DNA of 64,000 nt from Entoloma clypeatum. Lineage: Eukaryota > Basidiomycota > Agaricomycetes > Agaricales > Entolomataceae. The stretch lies in contig OY751488.1 in the NCBI GenBank assembly GCA_963565915.1, positions 4,030,001 through 4,094,000 on the forward strand, read 5' to 3'. The position numbers were made by a program, and so were the translations under genes. Each line of letters starts with the position of its first letter. Positions within the stretch are counted from its first letter, which is position 1. The notes under the pieces are model-generated. The model ran no database searches and had not been told where the DNA came from. It saw nothing but the letters and a program-made list of their open reading frames with translations. Shown piece after piece: positions 32,825-44,356 of the stretch.

Positions 32825-35007
32825 TCAAAGCGTATAGAAAAATCCAACTTGGCCCTCCAGGGGTTCTGCGAGCTTGCCTGCCTTGGACAGTCTGTTCAAG
32901 CGTCGGAAATGGAGAGTGGTGATACACAGGACTATAATCAACACGCATTGCGATCCAATGGCTGTCCCAAGTCCAGGGAGAAATCGAGGTGCATCTTGTG
33001 TACGAAATGCCAAGGTCGCTATGATGGCACCCAGATTGACAAGATTTGTACCATTCTGGACTGATCTTGAAAGATAGTAGAATTTAATGGATCGTAGGAA
33101 TCGGCGGGGGGGTGTGGAAGAAAGACATACTTCTTCGTATGGGTGACCATATTGTTGGAGATCTAAAGGGCAAGATTAGCAATCGTATCCCGAGACACGA
33201 CTGGAAAAAGAGACTTGCATAGGCCATGATGCCAGGCCCAGTTCCCAGGTTCCCAGAGAGGGTAAGAAAAATGCCTGCAGGGGGTCAACAAGGGACCGGT
33301 GGAGTCGGACGGCGTATTACCGAGATATCTGACTCCATTTTTGGAGGCGAAGGCTGTCGTGAGCAACCCCACGATACAAATGAGGGCAGGCAGAATGATA
33401 AAGCCAGTCCGGTGCCTCGTTCTATCGGATGCCCAAGAGAAAAGCATTGTGGTTGCGATCTGCTACCTGCGGTCAGTTATCATTCGAAGTAATCAGGCCT
33501 GACGTACGGAAAAGAAGCAAGGTGGCGCGCTCTGAAAACAAAAATTTAATGGGCAAAGTACGGACTGACTGTGACTCACGAGAAGTATTGACTGTGTTTG
33601 GCCCATGCCCATTCCTTGAAGGATGATCGTTATGAAGTATGCTTGAGCATCTTGAGCACGCGACGTGAATACGGGTTCTCAAGGAGAGACATCATGGACG
33701 AACATGCGGGTAAGGCAGCACACCCAGTCATGATTGCTGTTGACATAAGTCAGTGTGCGGACCAACGTCTTAGGCCTCATCCGGATGCACACCCACCACA
33801 TGCCCAGAGAGTCCAGTCACATAGATGTTTTAATACCACCTGTTTGGTTAATGGATCAGGAATGGAGTCTCCTCGATCCTCTTCAACGCGTTTCAAAACA
33901 AGAGCAGTTTGCTCTGGCGTAAGGAATTTGTTTTGATGGGGGAAGTCTGGAACAAAAAACCAACACAGCACCCCCGAAAAAGAGAGTCAGGAACCCTCGA
34001 TATCTAACGCCATCCATTCTTGGATGAAAAAGCGAGATGATTGTCAAGAATCCGATACTCACAAAAATCCATGCCCAACCCTTTATACCACGTCGTCCGT
34101 CAAGCAAGGTGAGCGCGTATGCTAGTATCGGACTCAAGGCACCTAAGGCTGTAGGTATCAAAAGAAAGCAAGCAATTCTACGACATCACCATGAGCATCA
34201 CTTCCGAACCATGTTGGAGATACACACCGCTTCTGTACTTCGTGGCGTTTGTACCTGAGGGCTTGGTTAGGTTTTGAGGCGTTCATCTGATTTTGTACGA
34301 GGCTCACCAGGTCGGGATGAGAAAAAAAATGGCCGGCGCGAGGGACGCCTTGAGGTCATCATTAGCCAGAATTTTCTAAGCAGATGGTAGATAATCTACC
34401 CCGAGACTTCCGAGCAAGATGCGCGTTAGAATGAGATAACCCCAGGTCGGTACAAACGCCATTGCAAGTTGGACGGCACCCGATGCGGTGATGATAAACG
34501 TCAGCCAGTTGCGCATGCCGACCTTCTGCAAAGCAAGCATTCCAGGTAGTTGGCTAACAATGACATAGTAACCTTAGCAGAGGCAAACCAGCATGAAACA
34601 CCTCACTGACAACAAGATGTAAGGGACAGAGTCAAGCGACGATATGATGCTGTAACGATCCCCTGTTTGGAGTTTCTTGACATACACAGGATCAGGATGG
34701 GAAGAGAAGCAAAGAATGATGGAGTTGCTGACGAGATCGGCACCCATGCCTGCAGTGTATGCTGCTCCAAGGTTGGTTCGATCCATGTCAACAAAAGAGA
34801 ATAACACTCCTAAGACAGGTATGATGCGCCAATCGATATAACGCCTGTTATTAATACTGTATGAATAACGCAGAGCTCGAGGAATCGTAATTGCCATACA
34901 TCGTTTTCTTCTCGAACACAGAGTCATAACCGCAATCGTCAGCCTCAGGCTTAACGGATTCAACGGACGATACTTTCGAGGTGCTTGAGTTGGATGGATG
35001 TTCGAGC
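32825..35007 (-). CDS. MFS permease, ACS family, copy 2 (5' end lost in a gap)
   Basis: Tandem duplicate of the gene at 27532-29716, on the same strand and about 5.3 kb away, with the same exon blocks: RYIDWRIIPVLGVLFSFVDM; RYSIISSLDSVPYILLS; ILAYALTLLDGRRGIKGWAW; DFPHQNKFLTPEQTALVLKR; RTRHRTGFIILPALICIVGL; C-terminal LEGQVGFFYTL with stop 32825-32827. The first intron keeps GTATGG...AACAG, although its length differs by one base from copy 1. The start codon lies in the N gap at 35008. The exon parts I checked are open, but full integrity is unproven. Confidence 0.7.
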
Positions 35008-35207
35008 NNNNNNNNNNNNNNNNNNNNNNNNNNNNNNNNNNNNNNNNNNNNNNNNNNNNNNNNNNNNNNNNNNNNNNNNNNNNNNNNNNNNNNNNNNNNN
35101 NNNNNNNNNNNNNNNNNNNNNNNNNNNNNNNNNNNNNNNNNNNNNNNNNNNNNNNNNNNNNNNNNNNNNNNNNNNNNNNNNNNNNNNNNNNNNNNNNNNN
35201 NNNNNNN
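35008..35207. other. assembly gap (200 N)
   Basis: Exactly 200 N, a placeholder covering the 5' end of MFS copy 2. Confidence 0.99.
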
Positions 35208-36239
35208 AAGCAATTCGCGCAACGTCGCTACGGGGACACATGCGTTTACGGACGACGAGGTTCGAGATTACTAGACGGTAGGGTTTGCGTTGTGCGCCTC
35301 GAGGATAGACGTCAAACGAGCACCGTCTGGGGGAGCGGTATAGCTCTCCTCGAGTTGAAAGCCCCGCACCCGAGTCATTCCTAGTTTTCGACGGTCGACG
35401 AGTCCCGCGGCGCTTGGTGATCTCAACACGACCGGACCGAAAAGCTGAAGGCGAAAATCTGTTTAATTCATCGCTTCCGTTACGAACAACTTCCATTTCC
35501 TACAACCCTGCCTGTCACCTACATTCGGATACTTCGTTACCAATAACCTCATTCTCGTAACCAGACAAGATCTTTCTCTTTGTACGTGTTAGTAGGTACA
35601 AAATCGTTTGTATTCGCATCAACAAATGGATCCTTCCCGACTTTTGACTCCCACTTTTCGATTTCGACTCTGCGAACTTTGCCTCACCCACGAACTCTCT
35701 CTCACTCACTTGGGCGGACCCCACTTGAGTTTTTACAACCCGACTTTATCTCCGTGTGCTCGTGTGCTCCGCGGTTTACGACTCGCCTCACTGCTCTCCG
35801 GAGATATAACGCCGACCGACCCTCCACCGTCTGTAGCCGGTTCGCGCCTCCACACCGTCAGGCCTGCCCAGGCGCGCCCTCGATTGGTTCGACAGATCGC
35901 TCACTACCAAGGGAGGCCAGCTCGATGGTAGATGCACGGTCAATGCCATGGCGCGCATTTTCGGTGTTCTTGATGATATGACAATTCTTGAATAATATGA
36001 GATTATTAAGAGAAACGAGAGGCAATGAATCGACGCACAGCAGATGCCATCACAAGCACACCTAGTCTAGAAGGGTGGACTACCGATCAGCTGTCGTGTT
36101 CAACCGATCGACCGAATGAAGAACATACGGAAGTGTGCAATGGAAAAAAGACATCACATCGAAGTTGAAGTTCGAGAGATGAGTGTTAGCTAACATTCCG
36201 GCGAAGAGAACTGTCAAACACTGTGAATATCTTGAGGTT
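35208..36239. other. gene-free stretch
   Basis: Long chance frames on both strands (for example 35580-35981) have no recognisable protein pattern. Probable intergenic sequence with the upstream region of MFS copy 2. Confidence 0.35.
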
Positions 36240-36930
36240 CCACAGCGGATAAACACATACCAAACGTGATGCTGACGATGGTCGAAGTGTCACGGAGGAC
36301 GGGCCTTGACGGAGGAGCTGCGCTTGCATGAAGCTCCGGCAGGCTGAATACCCAAAATATCCCTTGGGTTACGATACGAAAGGCACTAAGGGGAGACTTG
36401 TCAAAAGTGGTGTGGACAATCGCAGGACCAGCAGGACGTACAGAAAATAGAAGATGTCATACGGAACTTTTTTGATTAGACACGCTCCTATTACCTCCAT
36501 CCGTTGGCCGATTAGAGTGTCCCCGGTCACGGCGACGAGGAACTCCATGACAGTCAACAAATTCAGAAATGCAACGATCTTGAAATTGTCCTTGTGCAGC
36601 GCGATTACTTGGGGGTTACGAATCAATCATAAGCATTGATGAAATGTCGTTACATGGTACGTACTACGCTGTCGCATAGTAATGTTGAGAGAAAGTGCCA
36701 GAGTCTCCCATAGGTAAATCAGAAGAGATGAGACCATTCGGCACAAGGGCAGGGGAAGAGATTCGAAAGTTTGTATTCGGGCGTAGAAGGTGCAGTAGGT
36801 TCTGTACAATTGAGTGAATTCAGAAATCATTATAAGGACCGTTCTGGGCACCTACAGTTGCGCGATCAATCCGATATAGCGAGACCATAGATATTGCCAT
36901 TTGACGACCGACGATGCTGGCTTGCTATTC
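36240..36930 (-). CDS. probable multi-TM membrane protein (DUF6533-like), possibly degraded
   Basis: Minus-strand blocks resemble the basidiomycete DUF6533 membrane proteins. They are VKWQYLWSRYIGLIAQL at about 36905-36855, hydrophobic LIYLWETLALSLN near 36710, VIALHKDNFKIVAFLNLLTV near 36600, and a final hydrophobic stretch (FRIVTQGIFWVFSLPEL) near 36365. Splice sites such as GTAGGT and GTACGT lie at block ends. The N-terminal exon was not found. Function of the family is unknown. Confidence 0.4.
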
Positions 36931-38940
36931 GAGATCATCCATAACGTATCAAACCGACGGAACGTCGCGTGACCAACCTCCAAATGTGTTCCACCTCGAA
37001 AGGCACGCCAACCAGCAGCTCACAAACCTGGAACGCAGCGGCAGAGTCTGGCGGACGACGGAGGCGTTAGCAGACTATGCACATCCAGAAATCATTCCTT
37101 ACACGATATGCAATTCACCACGAAACTTGACGAGGGGGACAAGAAACCAGGGGAAGTCTGAGTCATGTCCATTGAACGTGACGTCTGCTGGATCCCAAGA
37201 GTTGGCAAGCAAACAAAGTCTTAAGTATAGATTCCATATATATCCTGATCCTGAAGGGCTGACTCTTGGATCTGTTTCAAGGGTTCAACGTTCTAACCAG
37301 GTCCAAACGTTACCTTTCACTTAAGTCCCATCATATGTATATACTTTTATAGTATCGACTCGGGGTGGCGGTCTGAGTTGTTGCGGCCGTTCACACCCTC
37401 ATCGGCTGCGCAGGTCGACGGGATACTTGGCCATCGCAGTCCAGCAGGCTTCACGTCGGTCCGCATCGCGGTCCAGCTGCATGTACATACAGACTTGAAT
37501 GTGTCGATAAGTCGGTTTTGGAGCTCATCTTGAATCTGATTTCTATGTAGACTTTAGACATGAACTCAGATAGCCCCTAGAAAAAAATTTAAGTGACTAG
37601 TAGAAGTGAAAAAGAGCCTTTCCTCGATAAGTCTCTGTATCATAGCTAGTAGGATTGCATCGAAATTCGCAAGTCGATTGTGTGGTTTGAGCCTCAACTG
37701 AATCGCCAGACGCCTGATGGAGCAGAGTTGACTGCAGCCCTGGCCGGTCTCAGCACCTCACAATCTGTTATCAATCCAAACTCCAGCAGGGCATGCGGGA
37801 GAGGACTGAGTTCACGGGGATGGCAAATGTTCGATATTGTAACGTTACCTCCAAGAGTATTCGCGAAAAATATCGTCTCATCCCGGGCCGTTCAGCCGTT
37901 CATGGCCAGAGATGCCCGTGGAGAGAAAAAAGCGTAAGTTACAATGAGTCACGAAACACACGCGCGGAATATTGTTATTGTATCCAAAGCCTGGTAAGGT
38001 CATTTAGAACTCACAGCTTTGAAAATCAATCAAGGTTAGAAACTTACATTGACGTTGTTGAAACTTCCCAGACCACACCAGTTATTTTACTGTGAAAGTG
38101 GGTTTAATGAAACAACGGAGGAATCCCAGTAACCGTTAGCGAAAAAAAGTTGTATACACGAAAAAAAAACTCGCTTTTTGTTGGCTCCCGAGGCGAGGGA
38201 ACAATGTTTTTGCACGGTTCGCCATATTGAACGCGGTTATCGCGAGCGTCACAACGCAACGAGAAGACAAGCCGAAAAAAACAATAAACGGCGTTCAAAA
38301 AAGACCGTGTCGGCGACGGGAACGGAGGCGAATCCGAGGCAGCGTCGGCGAGGGAACCACCATGCTCTTCCCGCTTCTTGATTTCAGCTTCTACTGGACT
38401 CGGATAAAGCGGTAATGACATACAGTATGGGCTCCAGCCTGAGAGGGGGGAGCAACGATGGGTTCATCTCTGAAGGAACTTGGGACATGTGGTTGACGGA
38501 AGAAAATGGAAGGAATGACCATTAGTGGTTGAACTGGAATGCAGGAGCTCGACATGATCAAAAGAGGAAAAGACTCACTTCCGAGTGTGTTGACCTGCCA
38601 TAATATTATGAATTAGATGCGGGAGCGGGTAGTCTGCAAAGATTTTTTGGCTTTTGGTGAGCTTCAGGCTTCAAGGACTGGACACTGGTTCTGGCGAAGG
38701 TGGGAAGCCTTGGCGTAAGCCTGCTAAGAATGTCCTTCACTACATCCGCAGTGCTGTTCACAATAACCCAAACTGTCTTCTCTGCAGATGGTGCGTTGGC
38801 CAAAAAAAATGAGCTCTGTTCTAATGCGACTCATGCTAGAAAACAATATGTTCTTCCCCTACTTGACAACCGCGCTATAGGACGACCTAGTATAACCAAG
38901 CGTCAGGGCGCAGCCCATCTATTTGATATAAGAAGATGAC
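36931..38940. other. stretch with no supported gene
   Basis: The 136-codon frame 36914-37324 and others at 37680-38421 show no protein family pattern. 38600-38940 is the 3' flank of GH12 copy 1 and is partly repeated at 41500-41840. Confidence 0.35.
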
Positions 38941-39910
38941 TCACGTCTTGAATGTGGCAGATCCCGAGGTGGCTTCTGTGCCTGCTTTCACGGCGGTGAG
39001 GTATTGTGTGTTGGTTAACCCCTGTTTCTTGACCAAGTACTGGGGGGCAGGTTTGAACACTCAAGCTCTTTATCAAGAAAAAGTAGCTCACAGTAAGGAA
39101 CACGTTCAAATCACTGTTGAATATGGATATAGTTCCACGGGAGGGAACGAAGGTGCGGACGTTTATACCATTAGCCAATCCAATGTAAAGGTCCCTGTGT
39201 TTGTACCCATTTAGGGCTCTTCATTGAGAGAAAATTATCCCTGGACTGACCAAGTGTAGCCAGCAAGAGAAATATTAGTTGTCACAGGTACTGGCTTTCC
39301 AGCAACGTTGATAGCCTTTGAAACCGGAAACGCATTATGAGTCGCAAGCCAGATCCTGATCTCATTGGTGCCGTCATGAGGGACCAATGAAGTGATCAAG
39401 CGGTACGTGATGGTGTCGACAACAGATGACGGGTTATGAGAGGCTGGAGACGATTGGGACCACGACCATGACGACTGAATACAACCTCAAAAAATCAGCA
39501 AGGGGTGGGGGGTCAAGCATGCATGAGGGGATTTACTTGGATGGAATGGATAGCAGAGAGTTGGATGGGAAGGTTATTTTTCACAGCAACATTTGTGTAG
39601 CTCTTTATATTGTTACCACCTTCCCAGGCCCAAACGGTCGACCATCCAACGTTGATGCCGCTCTGAGAATCGACCTGAGCACAGACTTTCGGCTTTGAAG
39701 CTGTCACCAATTGATCGAGGGAAAGTCTATACGGTCCGGCGGGAAGAGTTTCGGATTGATCTTGAGACAATGAAAGATCAGAATCTAGGCCGCGCTCGAA
39801 GATATCACTGGCTCACGGCAGGTCAGAGCAGGCCTTACAACCAACTCAGCAAGCGGTGAGGTCACGGCGAGTGGAATCAAGGTGACGAGGAAAGCGACTG
39901 TCAACTTCAT
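38941..39910 (-). CDS. secreted GH12 endoglucanase/xyloglucanase-like, copy 1
   Basis: Five exons, about 250 residues, the normal size for GH12. Exon 1 is a signal peptide (MKLTVAFLVTLIPLAVTS). Exon 2 has CAQVDSQSGINVGWSTVWAW and the SYTNVAV strand. Exon 3 begins SSWSWSQ and holds the nucleophile Glu in TNEIRIWLA. Exon 4 has GLANGINVRTFVPS and ends in the NSDLNVFL strand. Exon 5 has YLVKKQGLTNTQYL and the acid/base Glu in AGTEATSG, with stop 38941-38943. All four introns have GT-AG ends (GTGAGC, GTAAAT, GTCAGT, GTGAGC). GH12 enzymes cut beta-1,4-glucan or xyloglucan with a pair of glutamates, both present here. A tandem paralogue lies at 41843-42836. Confidence 0.85.
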
Positions 39911-41842
39911 CGTAAGCGATGTTCGGGAGGAAATGTTAAGACGGGATTTGTTGTGACTTTGAACTGCACACCTTTTTATGCTTGGTGTTTCGAAGAAAGA
40001 TACATTGATAAGAAGGCGTTTTTTTTTGTTGAACAGGGTCAGAAGATGTCGCCCACTTTCACAGGAACGTGCAGCCAATGTAGTATGGCCCAAACGGATG
40101 TTTGGAGGCTCTCTATCAAGGGTGAAACATGGACGAACATGAACGGAGTGCTCGTGACGTGCAAAAAGTTCAGGGGTGAGATCGATGAGGGATTCGCCCT
40201 TCTACCAAGGCTGAGGAATCGAGTGGATAACAACGGCATGGGAATGTGACGATGGTCCGTGGACTCGGAACTTCGATTCTTGTGTCGAGTTGCCATGTAC
40301 CAGGTGCCAGTTTCGAGTCATCGTCGACTCTGAGTTCGGTTTAACAGTTCAAATTGGCTTCCCATTGCCTCCGAGACGTAAGACTGGCGCCGGAGCCATC
40401 GCTTGTACCAGAACAGAACAGACACGGGTATCTTCCTCCCTGTGGACCGTCCTAAGGTTGAGTTTGTCCTCGAAAAATCACAACGATGAATGGGGTCGCT
40501 CCGCAATGTTCGAAAGGATCTACGCAGTGTGGCTGTGCCCTGAACGTTGAACCGCAATTTCTTCATCCTCCCCATCTGAACCGCCATCTCCACTGTTGGT
40601 CCAACTCCTAGGCCTCAACCTTGGCCCTTCTGAACCCATTCTCCCGCGGGTCGGGATCGACTGATCGTTCCAACTTCTCGAGGTTCGGGGTCTCCGTCGT
40701 CGCTTTGGGGGGCGGGGGGGGAGGCCGCGACAACGTTCACATTCGCCGTCTTTGCATCGCTGGACCTCAAGGCCAACAGAAAGGAGTCATGCGGGGTTAC
40801 TACGAACGAGACTGTATGTTCCCATGCGTCATTCATTCCCTCGTTCCCACCAACCAATTCACCCCTTTGAACCCCAAGTCAACACGCTATGCCCACCTCC
40901 GCCCGAAATCCTCCACCTCTTGACGTCTACTTTCATTGCCGTTGGCTGCGCATCCTCGACCTCGGCACTTAGCTGCTCCTCCGCCAATCACTGCCTTAAA
41001 CTAGCTAATCGTAACAACCGTCCCTTCTCGACCAGGCCATCGAATCGCCTCACCACTCTCGGGATAGGGGGAAGTATTGCCTCCACGTGCCAAGGCCGGT
41101 ACCCTCATTGTTGAAGTTTACGCGACGGTTGGGTCATAGATCCGAGACGGCGGTTGGAAATATCGGTGACAAATTTGAAGCATCATATCCTTGCCTTGCT
41201 TCTAGTCCCGCGAATGGTTTAGACCGGAAAGGTTCTTGGTATGCAGCCACTTTTGGTCACTGCATCATCATTCATGCAAACTTTGAGAAGAACTGATCAT
41301 TGGTACTTCGAAAGGTTTTGAAAACCATCGGAATACTTCAATGTGGTCGACAGAGCGGGTAAAGAGTATCTATGATTGGTTGCTGAACTGGAACTCAGGA
41401 AGAGTTGTGGCCATGCTGTAATAATATTGACGGTCATGGATACTTACTTTTGAACCTAGGTGGTGGCCTGAACAAGGCCGACATGATTAAATGAGGAAGC
41501 GACTGTTATGAATTAGATGCGGGTGGGACGACAAAATAGCTCTTCATGCAGAGTTAGTCTGCAAAGATTCTCAAAGCTGTTGGTTAGTCTTCAAGAATTG
41601 GAGACTGGACAGTGGACACTGGTTCCGGTGATATTCCGGTGATGTACTAGTAGATGCGAAAATTTGCGGCTGTAGTCTGCTTTCGACGCCCCCCACTGCA
41701 ACCACAGTAACCCAGACTTTCTTTTTTTCCAAATGATTCATTGGGGAAGAAAATATATACTGTTCTATTGTATCTCATGCCAGAAACCAATACCTTCATC
41801 CGTTGATGACCGCGCTAAAGGACGATCTAGTATAACCAAGCG
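39911..41842. other. spacer between the GH12 genes, partly a tandem duplication
   Basis: 39911-40420 (promoter side of copy 1) recurs upstream of copy 2, and 41450-41840 resembles the 3' flank of copy 1 (38600-38940). The middle (about 40550-41450) appears unique, with a G-run near 40710. I recognise no gene in it. Confidence 0.5.
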
Positions 41843-42836
41843 TCAGTCCACAATCCGTCCATGTGAGCATGAAATGATGACCAACGTCTGGATTTTGGCG
41901 TATCCCGAGGAGGCTTGTACGCCTGCGCGTACCGAGGTGAGGTAATAAGTGCTGGGGAACTTGTTGTTCAAGAGCAGGTACTAAGAGGCAGAGCTTGAAC
42001 ACTGAAACAGTTCTATCACCACGAAAAAATAGCTCACTGCGAGAAACACATGCAAATCGCCTTTGAAGGTTGAGATAGTCCCGCTGGTAGGAACGAAGGT
42101 GAAGATGTTTACATTGCTATCCATTCCATTGTGAAGGTTCCTGTATTTATATCCGATTACCGGGATTCTTCAATGAGATTATTGCCCTGGACTGACCACT
42201 CGTGACTGGCAAGAGATTTCACAAGTACTGGCTTTCCACTTGAGATTGGAACCGCCTTATGACTTCCAAGCCAGATCCTGATCTGAATGGCATCGTTGGC
42301 GGAGTAAAAGCTCACGGAAATGAACAAGTGGTACATGACGGTGGCGACAACGGAAGACGCTTGAGAGTCTTGAGACCATGACCATGACGACTATATATAA
42401 CCACCCGAAATCAGCAAGGAGGGTCAAGCATGGATGAAAGGGACTTACTTGAATGGAACGGACACCGGAGAGCTCCCGGTAGATGCCATGTTTCACAGCG
42501 ACGTTCGTGTAGGTTTGTTCGGTGCCAGCTTTGTTGGACCGAGTGGTCGACCACGCAATGTCGTTGCCGCTGTGAGAATCGACCTGAGCGCAGACTATGC
42601 CTGACGGCGCCTTGGTATCTTTCACCAATGTATTGACGGAAAGTGAATACGGTCCAGCAGCGATAACGTCAGTTTGACCTTGAAGATAGGGGTAGATCAG
42701 AATCTAGGGCATGCTTGAAAAACATCACTGGCTCACGGCAGTTGACAGCCCTTACATCCAACTCAACAAGCGAGGAGGCTGCGATGAGCGGAATCAAGGC
42801 GACGAGGAAAGCGAGCTTGGAGACGGTCAACTTCAT
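41843..42836 (-). CDS. GH12-like protein with both catalytic Glu replaced by Gln (copy 2)
   Basis: Same five-exon layout as copy 1, with the same intron positions and GT-AG ends. Signal peptide MKLTVSKLAFLVALIPLIAA; exon 2 CAQVDSHSGNDIAWSTTRSN and TYTNVAV; exon 3 WSWSQDSQ; exon 4 NVNIFTFVPTSGTIS with GDLHVFL; exon 5 YLLLNNKFPSTYYLTSV; stop 41843-41845. The nucleophile motif reads IQIRIWLG (E to Q, CAG where copy 1 has GAG) and the acid/base motif reads AGVQASSG (E to Q, CAA where copy 1 has GAA). No frame breaks were found. By GH12 chemistry this protein should not hydrolyse glucan. A binding or decoy role is possible but not shown. The promoter-side sequence is shared with copy 1. Confidence 0.8.
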
Positions 42837-43180
42837 CGTAGGCAGTGTTCGGAAGGAAATGCTAGAACGGGGTTAGGCTGTGATCTGAACTGCACCTTTT
42901 CTTGTACTTGTTGGTGTTTCGAAGCACAGACCCAGATAATCTGTGGGAAGATGTTTTTGATTATTAAAAAAACAGGGTATGACCTCTACCTCGACAGGGA
43001 CGTGCGCCAGTCTGGTATGACCCAAATGGGTGAATTTCTTGGAGGCTATCCGGTATCACGTATCGTGGGAGGGCCCTAGCATAGACAGTTGAAAGGAGAA
43101 GTGCTTCCAACAAGGCCAACGAATTGAGCGGAAAACTCACAACAACGACACGGAGAGTCTTCGCCATGTTCGTTTTTGAT

Positions 43181-43560
43181 TATGAACAGGGTCAGAAGAT
43201 GTCCCCCACTTCCACAGAAACGTGCAGCTAGTTTGGTATGGCCCAAACAGATGGATTGGTTGGAGGCGCTCCGGTATCACATATCACGGGTGGAAACTAG
43301 CATGAACGGTTGAAAATGGAGTGCCCGTGACGCGCCCTCCTAACAAGGCTGAGGAATCGAGTGGATAACAACGGCATGGGAATGCGACGCGGTGGATGGT
43401 CCGTGGACTCGGAACTTCGATTCTTGTGTCGAGTTGCCGTGTATCAGGTGCGAGTTTCGAGGCATTGTCAACTCTGAGTTCGGTTTAACAGTTCGAAAGT
43501 TGGCTTCTCATTCCCTCCGAGACGTTAGACTGACGCCAGAGCATCGCTTGTACCCAGTGT
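43181..43560. repeat. extra copy of the GH12 upstream segment
   Basis: Closely matches about 40035-40420 upstream of GH12 copy 1 (both contain GAGGAATCGAGTGGATAACA and GTGGACTCGGAACTTCGATT). A shorter related segment lies at 42860-43080, so the upstream region of copy 2 is itself repeated. The 67-codon signal-peptide-like frame at 42964-43167 (minus) sits between these and is probably chance. Confidence 0.65.
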
Positions 43561-43565
43561 TGTCA

Positions 43566-44310
43566 TGACTCAGTCAGACTACGAAGTAGTCATCATAGTC
43601 ATGACCCTTGACTATACTATCATTAACCTAGTGATGCCACACCCAAAATTTACCCACGTAGTGATGCCACACTCACTGATAGGCCTCCTCCAGCACCACA
43701 ACACATATCAAGGCCTGGAAACACTGAGATCGGGGGTCTAAAAGCATGGAAGATTGCTTTTCAATATTTCATCACAGAAATTTCGGTAGAGAGATTGTTC
43801 TAGAGGTCAAAAATTCTCGTCGCGAACACAATTCTTGCCACAGGGAAGTAACTACTGCATTAAAAACTTGATCCTTTGAAACTCAGCATATTAAAGGGTG
43901 TCCCAAGAAGTTGATTTAGTTTTAAAGAGCAAGGCTTGCTGCCCTTTGAAGAACCAGCTGAGGAGGTCAAAAGCGTGACGCGAGCGCAATCTGTGCTGAT
44001 CCCGGCCTTTTCCGTAGAGCATCCATCAACAGCCATCAGCCTGTTTCTCGGCGGCAACCGAACTCTGATCGTTACCTGACTGTGACAGGTGTGGCATCAC
44101 CCCGTAAGTTCGAACCTGTCAAGATTCCCTCTCTAGTGCTTTTCGTACTTCACATCTTTTCATGATCCTGGGTATCATCGTGGAGCAAGGATCATAGGCT
44201 TTCAGATGGTACAAAAATTATGAGAATTGAATGAGTTCACATGGAATCAGAAGCACATCTATAAAAGTGTGGCATTACTAGGTTAATGATAGTAGTCTGA
44301 CTGACATCAA
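43566..44310. mobile_element. putative inverted-repeat (MITE-like) element
   Basis: Left end GACTCAGTCAGACTAC plus CTATCATTAACCTAGTGATG; right end mirrors it (GTGTGGCATTACTAGGTTAA then GTAGTCTGACTGACATCA), with an extra about 35 bp in the left copy. The word GTGATGCCACAC is repeated within the left part and again near 44090 in reverse. No coding content. The exact termini and target duplication were not resolved. Confidence 0.5.
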
Positions 44311-44356
44311 GGGTTTGAAAGGGTTCATGTGATATTACCATATACAGCATTAACGT

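Noticed and set aside
34851..34963. Frameshift at the start of MFS copy 2
   Set aside because: The one-base length difference to copy 1 falls inside a GT-AG intron (GTATGG...AACAG). The coding frame is kept after splicing.
36914..37324. 136-codon plus-strand frame
   Set aside because: Composition and lack of any motif suggest chance. Its minus strand overlaps a more convincing membrane-protein exon.
39180..39300. In-frame TAA after VQG in GH12 copy 1 as a premature stop
   Set aside because: An intron (GTCAGT...ACACAG) covers it. Splicing gives GYTW-DLYIG in frame, and copy 2 has the same intron.
42964..43167. 67-codon signal-peptide-like frame (MAKTLRVVVVSFPLN)
   Set aside because: It lies within the duplicated GH12 upstream region, is not kept in the other copies of that segment, and ends without any domain.
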